From Hyperoodon ampullatus (lineage: Eukaryota > Chordata > Mammalia > Artiodactyla > Ziphiidae): a stretch of DNA of 64,000 bases. Made by a program: the position numbers and the translations under genes. Shown here in pieces: positions 10,380 through 21,960 of this stretch (position 1 is its first letter; each line of letters begins with the position of its first letter). The DNA lies in contig OX457057.1 in assembly GCA_949752795.1 (NCBI GenBank), positions 8,298,632 through 8,362,631 on the forward strand. Direction: 5' to 3'. The notes below the pieces were generated by a model. The model had not been told where the DNA came from, made no database searches, and saw only the letters and a list, made by a program, of their open reading frames with translations.

Positions 10380-12220
10380 GATTCCAGTAATGAATCCTTA
10401 TTAGAACTGTGCTGGCCACAAGCAGGGGCTGTTTCAAGGTTTGAGCGGCCTTGTTCAGACCTACCACCTCGGGCAGAGATGAGAAGGACAGATGCCTAGG
10501 GGCCAGGAGCTGGAGTGGAGAGCAGAGCCCTGTTACAGATTCTGGGGGGGCTTCTAGAACGTCTACCTGAGCCCAGGCTTCTAGGGCATCTGCTCAGCTC
10601 CTGGGGGCAGAGGGGTGGGGTCTATCTTCGTCTTTCAGCCTCAACCGCCGATGAGCTCCTGCCCCCTCCTACCTCTCCGCCCACACCTTCCAGAAACCTC
10701 TGTGGACAGAGGAGCCTTAGGGATTTCTATGCCATAAGTACTACCTGTTTTCCGAGTTCAGAATCCACACTTTGTACCTCCTTTCATTTCCCTGTCTGAG
10801 CTCTCACCCAGCTCCAGTCAAGGGACAGGCTGTTTTGCTTTCTGGTTCAACCTTTTCCTTTATCGAGTTGGTTCTAATTAATTCACTTTTTTGGTATGTA
10901 TGTTTAGCCCTACCTGGTAACGAGAAAGAATTGCAGGTGACTAATTTTTTCCTTTTAGGGAATGTTCCCTAATCCCAGAGTCTCTGACCTCTCTATCCCT
11001 TTCAGCTTTAACATCCTCTGAACATCTCTATTTCTTAAATAGCTTTAGGTTTCTGGGGGAAAAAAGGGTAATTCGCATTCAATGTTAACAGTTTAGGAAA
11101 CACAGAAACATACAAATATAAATAGAATGCAGAAAATTTCAAAACACCCACAATCTGAGAGTGCTGTATTTGGGTTTGGGTTGGACTTGAAAAATTAAAA
11201 GAATGAATGTAAGTGAAATCTACCAGGCACATCTTTTTGAGCCCACCCCAGAAGCCTGCCTGGGAGAGTTAAGGATGTGTTTGGATAGGAGTGTCTTTCA
11301 TGGCAAGTGGTGAGGTGTGTGTCTGATTTTATCTGTATTGGAGTGTGTGTGTGTGCGTGTGCTCGCGTGCACGCGCGCACACATTTGTGGGACACGTATC
11401 CCTTTAAAGGAGGGTTTGGGTCTATGCAGGTATAGCTGCGCTCTATTTGCACACTGGAAGATTATGCCCATGCTGTCAGCAGGCACCTGAATACAGAGAA
11501 GTACAGCCAGGTGAGGGGCAGGGCTGACTGCTGACATCATCTCTTAAAAAAAAAGATCCATGGGCGATACCTACCCCCTCCCATGCCTGTCAGGGAGGGG
11601 CAGGCCTGGCCCCAGAGCCCTGTGGAACAAGGGAAACCAAGTGATGGAGAAGTCAACGGGACCACCTGTCCTCAGAGCACAAGCCACACTCCCGGGGCCT
11701 GGTGGTTCCTGCCACGTACCACGTGGGGCCATATCTCAGCCCCAGCCCCTTCCTCCTTCGTCCCATGTCTCCCAGATCTGCAATCAGCACAGACCTCTGA
11801 GGGCAGAAGCAAAATGGACTAGTCATGGCTGTGCTGCTCTGTCCCAGGATGCAATCCCGCCTGAGGTTGGCGTGGCCAGGCAGAAGGAACCCGCCGTGAG
11901 ACTCCGGAAGTGGCCATGCTGGCTCCCGACCGGCACCTGCGCAGGTGCTGGCCGCCGCCCATGGCACCGTGTCTCACAGAGGGCGGGGCTGGCCGGGGAG
12001 GCAGGAAAGAGCTGTTTTGCTGATGAGGGGCCCTCGTGTCACACGGACAGGCGTGCCAGGTAGCTGACTGTGGGTGGGGGAGGGCTGTCCTGCTGTGCCA
12101 ACCTGGCCCGGATGAGAGTGACAGCCCTGCCCAGCTCTCCAGCCTCACCTCTCAACGCTCCCTCTGTCACACCTTTACACACCCTCTGCCCCAGCCACAC
12201 GGAGCTGCTTAGAGCTCCAA
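10380..12220. other. Mostly unique sequence
   Basis: No gene recognised. It holds a degenerate GT/GC-alternating tract at about 11339-11385 and a stretch at about 11085-11150 that resembles old LINE sequence. The rest is GC-rich and shows no open frame with family resemblance. Confidence 0.4.
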
Positions 12221-12229
12221 ACATACCCT

Positions 12230-12470
12230 GCTGGGTCTCACCTCCAGGCCTTCATCCAGGCTGTTCCCAGAAGGCCTTTCTTCCCCTTCTTTACTTGTCC
12301 TCCTCCCACTCACCCATTAAGACCAAAGCAGGTATCACCTCCTCCAGGGAGCCTTCCCTGAAGTCCTTCTGACCCAAACTGGGTTAGATGCTTCCATGTG
12401 GGTTCCCACAGCCCCCTTGTTTCCTCTGTCACAGCACTAATCACACTGTTTTATATGCATCTTAGTAGAC
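12230..12470 (+). repeat. L2 fragment
   Basis: 'cactcacccattaagacc', 'tcacctcctccagggagcc' and 'cacagcactaatcacactg' follow the L2 3' region in order. Confidence 0.75.
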
Positions 12471-12519
12471 TATGTGTGTGTGTGTGGTTTCTAAATCTAT
12501 GTTTAAATAATTGGCATAT

Positions 12520-12770
12520 TGGAGCCTGGATTTCTAATTGGGTCAAATGGGTGCAAGTCCCAGCTCTGGTACTTACTATCTGTATGACCTTGGGCAGGTT
12601 CCTGACCTCCCTCAGCCTCAGTGTCTCTGTCTCTAAAATGGCAACAAGGTAAGTATCTACCTCACAGTGAAGAATTAATTGAGAACATTTACGCAAAGCA
12701 CTTAGCCTGGATTCACACATAATAACCATTGTTATTATTAGTCCCAGCATCTAGCGGAATGCTTAGAAAA
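12520..12770 (+). repeat. MIR fragment
   Basis: 'agctctggtacttactatc', 'tgaccttgggcaggttcctg' and 'tctctaaaatggcaac' are in MIR order; near full length. Confidence 0.8.
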
Positions 12771-13264
12771 TGTCAAGCAAACGAGCAGTATCTATGTGTG
12801 TGATGTGCATGTGTGTGTGGATGTGTGGTATGTACCAGAGGGAGACCCAGCCTATACAGGGAGGCAGGTCCTGTGTAGGTGTGTGTGTCCACTCCGAAGG
12901 GTAATGCACTGGTTATTTATGGTCATGGCTTAAAAAAAAAAAAAAAAAAGAAAAGACAAACCAATGTTCAGTAATGACAAAGTTATTACCTTTTTATTAT
13001 TTTTTCAATAAGACTCAGAGGGAGTGTAAGGCTTGGCCATGGCCAGAATAACCAGCCAGGCTTTGAGAATATCCTGATGCTTTGAGCTACCCCCATTTCA
13101 ACTGTCCCACCAGGGAAAAGGCCGGAGAGGGCTGAGCAGTGCTCCTAAACATGGAAGGGCTTAGGGACAGAGGGAGAGGGGCTGCCCAGACTACAAAACA
13201 GGATCTCCAGAGGTAGAGCTCTTCCAAGCTCTGGCTGAGTCCTCCACAGAGCCCAGAACATTTA

Positions 13265-13400
13265 ACAGAGAACATTTCAGAGTGGGAAATTGAGGCCCAG
13301 AGAGAGAAAGTCTCTTACTCACCCATGACCATGCAGCAAATTAGTGGCAGAGCCTGGGCCCCCTGACCCCAGGCCAATGCTCTTTACCACCACATGACTC
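13265..13400 (-). repeat. MIR fragment
   Basis: Reversed MIR left half: 'ggaaattgaggcccagagag' and 'gcaaattagtggcagagcc' up to 'ctctttaccacca'. Confidence 0.7.
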
Positions 13401-13420
13401 ACTTGACAATGGGGGTCTGG

Positions 13421-13630
13421 GCTTCCCTGGTGGTGCAGTGGTTGACAGTCCGCCTGCTGATGCAGGGGACACGGGTTCATGTCCCGGTCTGGGAAGATTC
13501 CACATGCCGCGGAGCGGCTGGGCCCGTGAGCCATGACCACTGAGCCTGCACGTCCGGAGCCTGTGCTCCGCAACGGGAGAGGCCACAACAGTGAGAGGCC
13601 CGCGTACCGCAAAAAAAAAAAAAAAAAAAA
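13421..13630 (+). mobile_element. CHR-type SINE (short form), plus
   Basis: Begins 'gcttccctggtggtgcagtg' and ends 'gcgtaccgc' plus about 20 A. The duplication aatgggggtctg (13408-13419 and 13638-13649) brackets it. It sits at the edge of an older MIR. Confidence 0.95.
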
Positions 13631-13867
13631 GAAAGAAAATGGGGGTCTGCCTGGTCCTTGAGCTTTGTCTCAAATTTCTACCTGAAAGGGCTCTGACTTG
13701 TTAGAAGGTGATTTTTTTCCTGGGTCCTTCAGGGGACTGTTGGAGACATAATTTCAAGGCATCGGGACCCCGGATATTAACTAGACTACACTATGATAAG
13801 CATTATCTATCTAGTGAGAGCTAAGGGCCAATGAGGGCACCAAATGAGCTTTAGCCTCTTATTTGTT

Positions 13868-14017
13868 CATCTATCCATCCATCCAATCATCTATCCCTCC
13901 AAATTTCTGTCCATCCATCCAAACTTCCATCCACCCATCCATCCACCCACCCACCCATCCATCCAACCATCCATCCATCCAGTCATCCATCCATCCACTC
14001 ATACATCCATATATCCA
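13868..14017. repeat. (ATCC)n microsatellite/minisatellite
   Basis: About 150 bases of imperfect ATCC/CACC tetranucleotide repeats. Confidence 0.95.
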
Positions 14018-14105
14018 ACAAACATCTGAATGAGTGCCCCATGTGCCAGGCACCTTGCTAGAACCTGACAGTCTGGAGATGCTGAGATGCGTGCAACAAA
14101 ATATT
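14018..14105 (-). repeat. L2 3'-end fragment
   Basis: 'gagtgccccatgtgccaggc' followed by a reversed L2-like stretch. The ATCC array apparently grew at its end. Confidence 0.5.
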
Positions 14106-14184
14106 GGGAACAGCCCATGAAGAAAATTTTCATGACATAGGAGACTTCTCAAAGACACCTAGAGATAAGTGCAGGTAGATGAGG

Positions 14185-14320
14185 GTGACCTGACAGGGAG
14201 TCAAGCTCCTGGAGTTCCAGGTCCAGCTGTGTCACTAGCTTACTGGAAGGTCTTAGGTATGTCCCTTCTATTCTCTCTTTGCTATGGTTTCTTCCTCTGT
14301 CAATTGAGAGGGTCGGACTA
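14185..14320 (+). repeat. MIR fragment
   Basis: 'tgtgtcactagcttactgg' and 'tttcttcctctgtcaattg' are degraded MIR core sequence. Confidence 0.6.
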
Positions 14321-14545
14321 GCTCAGAGGGCAGGTGGACACTGTACAGAGAAGATCCCCTGGATGGGTAGCCTTTTGAATGGAAGGTTGTAAAGTTCCAG
14401 GGGGGCAGGGGACAGAAGTTCCCGTGGTTTACAGCAAGAGGATGAGGCCCAAAAGATTCAGGAGGAATAAGGACAAAGAGATGAAGGATGGGGAGTCTGT
14501 CCCACCTCCACTCCACTGTGAGGATCTTCAAACCATTGATCTGCT

Positions 14546-14894
14546 TTTTTTTTTTTTTTTTTAACATTTTTGACTGCGTTGGGTCTTCGCTGCTGCATGC
14601 GGGCTTTCTCTAGTTGCAGTGAGTGGGGGGCTACTCTTTGTTGTGGTGCACAGGCTTCTCATTGTGGTGGCTTCTCTTGTTGCAGAGCACGGGCTCTAGG
14701 TGCGCAGGCTTCAGTAGTTGTGGTACGTGGGCTCAGTAGTTGTGGCTCACGGGCTCTAGAGTGCAGGCTCAGTAGTTGTGGCACACAGGCTGAGTTGCTC
14801 CGCGGCATGTGGGATCTTCCCAGACCAGGGCTCGAACCCGTGTCCCCTGCATTGGCAGGCAGATTCTTAACCACTGTGCCACCAGGGAAGCCCC
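14546..14894 (-). mobile_element. CHR-type SINE (long form), minus
   Basis: Poly-T, then 'gactgcgttgggtcttcgc', the long-form right half and the reversed head 'accagggaagcccc'. The duplication tgatctgcttt lies on both sides (about 14538-14548 and 14895-14905). About 350 bases including tail, the longest SINE in the window. Confidence 0.94.
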
Positions 14895-15029
14895 TGATCT
14901 GCTTTCCTTAACCTGCTGTGGGTCCCCTAGACCTGGATCTCTGATTCCAGGTAACTGACAAGGCCCCTGTCCCTTTGTCATCCCTTCCCCACCTCTGAGC
15001 TCTTGTCTCCCGAAGCTGTGATAACCCAC

Positions 15030-15300
15030 ACGTAGCACTCTGCCCTCTGGAATTTATTTTAAGGTCTTAGCTTGTTTATTTATTTTATTTAGAGATTTCT
15101 CGGTGCTTTGTGGGGAGGAAAATTTGAATGGGGTGATTATGGAATACTATTTCACCTCGCTGTTCATTCACAACAAACAAAGAGAAATGATTGGTGATTA
15201 AAAATGCATTCTCTCTGCTTGTTTTCTTTTGTTTTACCATTATGGAAATATTATAAATACTGAATACTAATCTGGACCTGCGGGGACCTCACAGACCTTC
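15030..15300. other. CNE-like AT-rich block
   Basis: Repeat-free, AT-rich block in GC-rich surroundings with 'acaacaaacaaagag' (SOX/FOX-like) and 'tggtgattaaaaatgc' motifs and no open frame. Composition suggests a candidate enhancer. Conservation is unproven. Confidence 0.3.
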
Positions 15301-15569
15301 CAGAAACCAAGGCTCCTGTTGTTCCCTCTGGCAACCTCATGCTGTCTTCTCAGGCCCCAAACTATGGCTCAAACCCTCCCAAGAGGGTCCTAGGCCAGAA
15401 GGCCCCATCACTCAGTCCTTGCTGGATGGAGGTAGAAGTCTGCCCACTTCCTCGTCCTGGTTCCCTGCTTCAGCAGATGGAGTCAAGGAGAGAAGAGCCA
15501 TGAACGTGAAGAGCGCTTGATTAGCCCAAAAGTCACAATCACACAGCTTCACTCCCAGAGTGAGGCTGC

Positions 15570-15775
15570 CTGCGACTCCCTGCTCTACTTGCTGGCTGTG
15601 TGACCTTGGGCACATTGCTTTATTTCTCTGAGCATCCATTTCTTCCTCTGTAAGATGGGGATGAAAATGGTACCACCTCATGGGGTTTCCTTGAGGATCA
15701 AATGGGATCCTAACATCTTATCACAGGGCCCAGCAAACAGAAGTGCTCCATAAGTGTTGACTCCTGTATCGATGA
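15570..15775 (+). repeat. MIR fragment
   Basis: 'tgtgtgaccttgggcac', 'ttcctctgtaagatgggg' and 'agtgctccataagtgttg' in MIR order. Confidence 0.8.
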
Positions 15776-16014
15776 ATACTCCCTCTCCCTCTTCCGGGTC
15801 TCGATTTCTCCCTTTGGAAGGTGAGAGAGCTACGCTAGCCGCCCTCTAAGTTCCCCCCAGCTCCGGTGGGCGAGGCTTCTGCCTGCAGGACGGGGTGCAG
15901 TGGGGACAATCCTCACCCACCTTGACTCTCTTGGAGACCTTGGCTCCTTTCCGGGAACGCAGCCTGTGCCTGCTCGGGGCCTCCTAATCAGAGCCTGCTT
16001 TCCATGGGCTCTTT

Positions 16015-16385
16015 TTGAGCCATAAACCCTGCACTTCCCCATTTATTTCAATCACAAACAAATAAGTAGGAGCCAAAGGGCCCGATCCAATTCCAAAGTG
16101 TTACACCAAGTCCAGATAAATAGCAAGTTCCGTGGCGTCTGCGTTCCTTTTATCTTTCACTTTATTTAACCAAATTAACTGCTCTCATGTCCCCTGCGTG
16201 TGAGTGTCTCTCTGTCACATAAAATACAATCACGCTTGCTTGCTACATGTTTCAGATACTTTATCATTAACATCAATTCCAGCCAAATTAGGAGTTTCTC
16301 CCAACATAATTGCCCTTCCCATTATCCAGCACTTTATTTTTTCAAAGCACTTTCCGACCATTAATTAGTTAACCCTTAGGACGCC
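16015..16385. other. CNE-like AT-rich block with HNF1-like site
   Basis: About 370 bases without recognisable repeats, AT-rich, ending in ATTAATTAGTTAACC (16360-16374), which on the other strand reads close to the HNF1 consensus GGTTAATNATTAAC. No coding frame. A regulatory role is inferred. Confidence 0.35.
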
Positions 16386-17540
16386 CCAGAGCCCGCGTTC
16401 AATGTCACCCTCCCTGTCTCCCAGCTGGGAAGGGGGAGGCAGTGAGGGGTCAAGTGCTTTGTTGGAAGTCACCCTGGATGTGGGGCTGGGGGCTATGCTA
16501 GGACCTTGGTAACCCTCCCTCCAGCCTCAGACCCTCTGTCTGGGCCGGGTCCAGGCCTGGGCTGGTGGGGAGGCAGGGGTGGTCCCCAACACTTTTAAGT
16601 CCCCTCACCAAAGGAAGAAGGAAGTGGAATAAAAGATGGGCTGGGTGATGGCACCTTCTTTGTTATGGGGAACCAGGGCAAAGGGAAGCGGACAAAACAC
16701 CCATCGGACAAAGGGACAAGCAGGTGCCATGCTTATGGCCCAAACCATTTACTTGTTCCCGCCACTAATAAGCACCCACTGAGTGCCAGGTAGGTGCCAA
16801 AGTAACAGATTTACCACCAGAATGTCTAGTAAGTGAGGTGCTTTTGGTGTATGGTCATGACAGCTGCCAAGCAAAGTAAGGGAAGACTTGGGGGTGGATC
16901 TCTTGGGCACCCATTCCGGCTACCAACTGGGACCCAGTCCCCTTCATAACTCTGCCAGTACTTTGTCCTTTCCTGGCTAGGTGCGGCCACAGTCTTGGTC
17001 GGTCCCAAGCTAGGTGGGCAACTTAAAACTTTGGAGTAGACATCCTAAGGATTCAGGGAGAGCCATCTGGGGAAAACAGAATGATTTACTTTTTGGACAG
17101 GGTTCTGGCTCGTCCAGAGGAACTCTGCTTGCAGCTGTTAAGGATACACTGTCGAACCACCAATATTTTTCATTTATGGCCTCTCCACAGTCCTAACTTA
17201 TTTAATGATTTTTTTTTCTTAAAATACATGAGCTGGCTCCCACAGGGACATTGCCAGGAACCTTCAGAGCGGTTTTCCAAGCTGTCGTACACTTGGAGCA
17301 CAGCGAGTTTCCCAAGCTCTTCTCTTTCAGCCTCTCTCCTTCCTTCCAGTTGCCTCAAGGATGGGGCCACCCGTGCTAAGGCAGCCTTGCAGATAGAACG
17401 CCAGTTACCAGGCTGGGAACTTTCCCCTGCCTTCTCCCTACTTGTCCCATGCCACCACTCTGTATGATGTCAGACTGCAGGGAGCTTTTGCAAACCCAAG
17501 GCATAGGCTCACCTGGGGAAGTAGAGCTCACACTGGCCAT
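16386..17540. other. Unique sequence, nothing recognised
   Basis: GC-moderate DNA. No exon, RNA gene or clear repeat was identified, apart from a short 'cactgagtgccaggtaggtg' stretch at about 16775-16800 resembling an L2/MIR tail. Confidence 0.45.
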
Positions 17541-17745
17541 TTACCCTCTGCAGTCACACACCCTGGGGTCTGAGTCCCAGCTCTGCCACTTACTAGCAAG
17601 TTGACCTTGGGCAAGGTGACCTCTCTGAGCCTCAGCTTTTCAATTATTGAGTGTTTTTGCGAGGATCAAGTGAGATAACATAGTGGAAGGTCTCAGCACG
17701 GTTCCCAGCTCCTGGTGGGTGCTCACTGGACGTGAGCTCTCATTT
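17540..17745 (+). repeat. MIR fragment
   Basis: 'gagtcccagctctgccactt', 'gttgaccttgggcaagg' and 'tctctgagcctcag' mark a near complete MIR. Confidence 0.85.
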
Positions 17746-17869
17746 TGGTCCAGGAGCAGATTGTAGACTTTAGTATGACTTTCATTCTTCCAACCTCCTG
17801 CTTTTTATTGTCTCCATCTCATTTCTTTCAGGCTGTGGGTCTCAATATGTAAGCAAGGCGAGATGATTA

Positions 17870-18125
17870 GACAACATCCTAGTTCTCAAGCTCTTCATTT
17901 CACAGAGGAGAATAGGCTTAGAAAGGTGGTGAGACCTAGTTTGGCCCCAAGCCCCCCATCTGCTGTCCCAGTTGTGTTATCTTCCACACAGCCTTCAAGT
18001 CTGGCTCCATTGCCAGTTGCCATAAGAACCATGAGGGCAGGACAATGTCTGGTCCCTCCAGGGTTGCATCCCTAGTTCCTATCCAAGTCCCTGGCATGTA
18101 GCTGCCGCTCCACAGAGACCAGTGA
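17870..18125. repeat. MIR remnant joined to L2 fragment
   Basis: A reversed MIR piece ('catttcacagaggagaatag') at about 17890-17950 is followed by a plus-strand L2 end ('accatgagggcaggacaatg', 'tccctggcatgtagctg'). Confidence 0.55.
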
Positions 18126-18384
18126 ATACTCAAGTTGTCCTTAGAACTACGCTCTTCCTTCTGGGCTGGGATTTTTTTTTTTTTTTCCATCTCTTTTATA
18201 CTTCCGGGGCTCTGTGCAGTAATAGGTAATAGCTCAAGACAGACAAAAGCCATGGGGGACTCTTTCCTCACTGCTCCTGCCTTTATAGCTTCGCTAAAAA
18301 GGAAGATCCTACTCATTCTCCCCTAAGCAACTATTATCCTGTAAACATGCATGCATTTGTTCATTTGTTGACTCAACATATGTT

Positions 18385-18635
18385 TGCTGACTGTCAAGTG
18401 CAGCTGACTTGGGTCTGAATCTTGGCTTTACCACTTACTAGCTGGGAGATCTTAGGCAAGTGACTTAACCAAGCTGATCCTCAGATCCCTCATCTGTAAG
18501 AAGGGGTAAGAGCGCCCAGCCTGTGGGTCTATTGTGAGGAGTTGATGAGACTTAAGGAATGCCCACACTTAGCACAGAGCCTGGCACATCGTAGGCCCTG
18601 CATAAATGGCACGTATTTTTATTACAGGCAAAACT
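18385..18635 (+). repeat. MIR fragment
   Basis: 'ggctttaccacttactagc', 'cttaggcaagtgacttaacc' and 'gcacagagcctggcacatcg' span nearly the whole MIR. Confidence 0.85.
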
Positions 18636-18814
18636 CGGTATGAGGACCATAGATGGTGCGGCTGAATTTGAGGCTCTGCCTGTAAAGGTTTCCACCGTGG
18701 ACGAAGGTCTCTGTAGAACCATTAGCCAGTTCTGGTACCTAAATAACACAATCCCTGAAGTTTTATGACATGATGTCAATTCACAGAGCAATCAGCGGGA
18801 GATGCTGTCTCTTG

Positions 18815-18905
18815 CAGGATTGTTATCCCCATGTCACATGAGAAAATCAAAACTCAGAGAGGTTGTGTGGCTTTCTTCAGGTCACAGAGCAGAGTACATT
18901 TTAGA
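18815..18905 (-). repeat. MIR fragment
   Basis: 'atgagaaaatcaaaactcag' and 'caggtcacagagcagag' are reversed MIR core. Confidence 0.6.
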
Positions 18906-18909
18906 CTGT

Positions 18910-19540
18910 GGCCAGTCTAAAAACCTCAGGCTCAATTTTTAGCACTTTCTTCTACCATTCCTCTACTCTGCCTTACCCCCCACCCCTTGAAGATAACTTG
19001 TACTTACACAAGTGTGGCCTGGGGCCTCCTCCGGCACCCTTGAATGGTCAACTGGCACTCTGCGGGGCTGAGATGCCCCATGCAGGCCCATCATTAGAGG
19101 GGCCTTACGCCGGAGACCCCGCCAATGCAACTTCTGTGACAGCAACAGCGGAAACCACCCATTTCTGGGGCCCAGCTTTTCCAGGTGATGCTGAGGGAGT
19201 GTGAACAGGCCAAAAGTGTTAGAAAAAGAAGGGTCACATTTGGTCTTGCCTGCCCTGTGGCTCCCCCTTTAAGGACCCATTCAGACCCTCACCTGGTGTC
19301 CCTGAGTCCTAGCACTGAATGGGGGAGCCCTCCATTCAGGTATGACCTGGGCAGCCAAGGGGTGGAGCCACATTTCCAGGTGGGTCCTGTGAGCGATGCT
19401 GGGCCATGAGCCAAGGAGGGGGCGCCATCCTGTGTGCTCTGCAGTCCCCAGTCCGGTTCTGCTGGGGCTGCTGCTGCTGCTCCCACTAATAACCAGAGGT
19501 CGGTGGGGCTCAGCCTTTGACCTTCAGCATCTCATTTAAG
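18910..19540. other. Unique sequence, nothing recognised
   Basis: GC-rich sequence with a short (CTG)n-like run at about 19458-19480. No credible exon was found. Confidence 0.4.
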
Positions 19541-19559
19541 CCTCATAGACAGAGTCTGT

Positions 19560-19626
19560 CATCATCCCCATGGCATAGGTGGTCAGACTAAGGTCAGACA
19601 TCATCCCCATGTCATAGGTGGTCAGA
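19560..19626. repeat. 39-bp near-tandem duplication
   Basis: A 28-base motif ('catcatccccat...ggtggtcaga') at 19560-19587 recurs at 19599-19626 with one mismatch, giving a period of 39. Confidence 0.85.
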
Positions 19627-19739
19627 AAGGTGGAAAGACAGCTCTGTGCCCCCCAGTACCTGGGCCTGTGCCGGACAGGTACATAGTAGACACTTGATAA
19701 ATGTTTGTGGGATGAACAAAAACATGACTAAGAGAGTGA

Positions 19740-19990
19740 ATAAATGAAAGAAAATAGCTCCTATTAATGGTGGGTGGGGCCCTACCACTTGCCAGCCATG
19801 TTCTTCAGAATTTCAGTTAGCTTGTTTACTGTCTGCAGCAATCTGATGGGTAGTCACCACCTTCATCACCTTTATACATGCAAACCAAGACTCAAGGGGA
19901 TTAAGTCACTCCCTCAGGGGCACACACGTAGCAGGCAGGGGGGCTGGGAGTTGAACCCAAGCAGCGCGGCTGCAGGGTCTGTGTTTGTTA
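19740..19990 (-). repeat. MIR fragment
   Basis: Reversed and diverged MIR: 'tgccagccatgttcttcag', 'aagtcactccctcag' and 'gagttgaacccaagc'. Confidence 0.6.
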
Positions 19991-20154
19991 CCCCTCTATG
20001 CCGCGGTGGATAAGGTGAGGGGGTGGATGAAGGTATGGGGGTCCAGGAGCTCTGCCCCCGTGGGTGTCTTTTCCCTCTGCATCACTAGTGCTCCCAGCCA
20101 GCATCCAAGCCAGGGGAAGCGTTTCCTCTAAGTCCTGACCGCTCTCCCTGACAT

Positions 20155-20290
20155 TCCCACCATTACCTACACAGGGAATTAAGACTCAAATCCTCGTTTG
20201 ACACGATGCAGGAGGATGCTAAGTACTTAAGCGCTAATTAATTAGTGAGCTGTACCCGCTGCCACCAGCCGCTGGAGGAAACCTCAAACA
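20155..20290. other. CNE-like block with homeodomain palindrome
   Basis: Repeat-free block containing the 12-base perfect palindrome CTAATTAATTAG (20234-20245), i.e. two overlapping TAATTA homeodomain cores. A regulatory role is inferred from the motif only. Confidence 0.35.
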
Positions 20291-20839
20291 GACCCCCAGA
20301 GCGCCGGTGCCCTCCCTGCCACGGAGGCCAAGGCACCAGCCAAGCACAGGGGGACAGAGAGGAGGGGGCTGCCCAGGAAGTCCCAGGCCCAGCCTCTGGT
20401 GAGAATGAAGTCCAGTCAAGCTCTGACCCCTGCCTTCCAGTCCTCAGAAACCTGCAGGGGCTGGAGTTCTGGGACCCTGACTCAGCCGGGGCTCTGGAAG
20501 AGACTGTCCCATGGTGAGCAAGCCTGGGTTTGTCTGATGCAGCAATAGACTCTCAAGACAAGGCCAAGTTCCAGGGGCGGCGCTGACCTCCTATGTTGGG
20601 GGCAGTTTCTGGGGCCCTTGAGACAAGAATGGGGCATCTTCTTCCCCCCAAGCCCAGCTGTAATGTGTTTTCCCGGGCTAGGCCAAGGGGCAAATGGGTC
20701 TTCCGATACTGATGGGCAGAGGCACTCTAAAGCTGGCTTCACTGAGGGAACACCAGCTTGAGGTTGGGCTCTCCCCACCTCTCTTGACCTTGGTCTTACC
20801 ATCTGTGGCTGGCCAAGGTCAATCTACCTCATGGGGCAG

Positions 20840-21075
20840 AGGGTAACTGAAAGCCAGGGCTTTGGAATCAGGCTGGGTTTGACTCCCTATTCTGCCACTT
20901 CACAGCTGCGTGACCTCCTGCACCTCAGTTTCTGAGCCTCAGTTTTCTCATCTGTACAATGGGACTCACAGTTTCCCACAGGTCTGTTTGTGGAGGTATG
21001 TGAAGTGATACACATCAAGCACCTTGTGTGGGGTGTCCGGCACATAGTAATCACTCAGTAAATGGTGGGAGAAGT
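20840..21075 (+). repeat. MIR fragment
   Basis: 'gggctttggaatcaggctgg', 'cacttcacagctgcgtgacc', 'tcatctgtacaatggg' and 'ggcacatagtaatcactcag' in order; near full length. Confidence 0.9.
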
Positions 21076-21477
21076 CTTAGCAGATATTGTTAGCACCATC
21101 GTCGTTTAAGGAATCTGCCCACTTGACTCTCAATTCGTTGACCCTGTAGTGTGACCGATCATCCTGGTTCACTCGAGACTGTCTCAGTTTTAGCACTCGA
21201 AGTCCCTGGTCACGAGAAACCCCACAGTCCAGAGTAAACTGGGACAGCCAGTCAAACCCCCTGTGCCCTACAGAGGTTGGAGAGGGGGAGGGGAGAACTG
21301 GCAGTGCTGGGCAGAACTGCTCTCCATAAAGCCTTCTCTCTAGTCAGGACGCCCTCGGACCCCAGACCCTGAAGCCCCCTCCTCAGAGGTGGCTAGGCTC
21401 GGGAAGGGCCAAAAGTGGCACCTGGAGTCCTAGGCAGAATCTGTGGGTGTCGGGGCCCTGGGCCCTGGGGCTGTAGC

Positions 21478-21600
21478 TCTGATAATATCCCAGCCTGCGT
21501 CAGCTCTGGGGCCCGCCTCCTGCAATATTTGCTTAACAATCAGAAACGGCAGAAACGGCATTGTTCAGGACAAAAATGAAAAACATTGGCCTGGGACTTG
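21478..21600. other. Unique AT-richer block
   Basis: Holds a direct repeat of cagaaacgg (about 21541-21558) and 'ttgcttaacaatcag'. No repeat family or exon was recognised. It may be a small regulatory element. Confidence 0.25.
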
Positions 21601-21869
21601 TTGTTTTTTCTTTGCCTTCCAAATTCCTCTGGGCCCTTGGGAGGGGAGATGGTATCTCGGCACTGCCACCTCAAGGACAGGCAGAAGCAAGAGTTGGGAC
21701 ACCTGGCTTCTGTTCCCCATTTCCACCCCCCAGGAACTTGGGGGTAGGTCTTCAGTGTCTCCAGGTGCTCAAAAGGGGAGACTTCGGGCTGGAAGCTGAA
21801 TGAGACAGGAGAATATTTGGTTAGGTTAAAATAGCTATCACGTTACGGTGCTTTTATTGAAGCCTCCCA

Positions 21870-21960
21870 ACTCTCCAGGAAGGAAGTCTCATCCCCATTT
21901 TACAGATGGGGAAGTTGAGGTTCAGAGCACTCATTTGAACCAACATCAAAACCAAGGCCA
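21870..21960 (-). repeat. MIR fragment
   Basis: 'ccattttacagatggggaag' then 'ttgaggttcagagc' is the reversed MIR core. Confidence 0.7.

Noticed and set aside
13868..14017. CRISPR-like or satellite array
   Set aside because: A simple ATCC microsatellite in mammalian DNA without spacers.
20245..20517. Possible zinc-finger-like exon (CTRC...CPPC spacing)
   Set aside because: The two cysteine pairs are isolated, the rest is low complexity and no splice sites fit.
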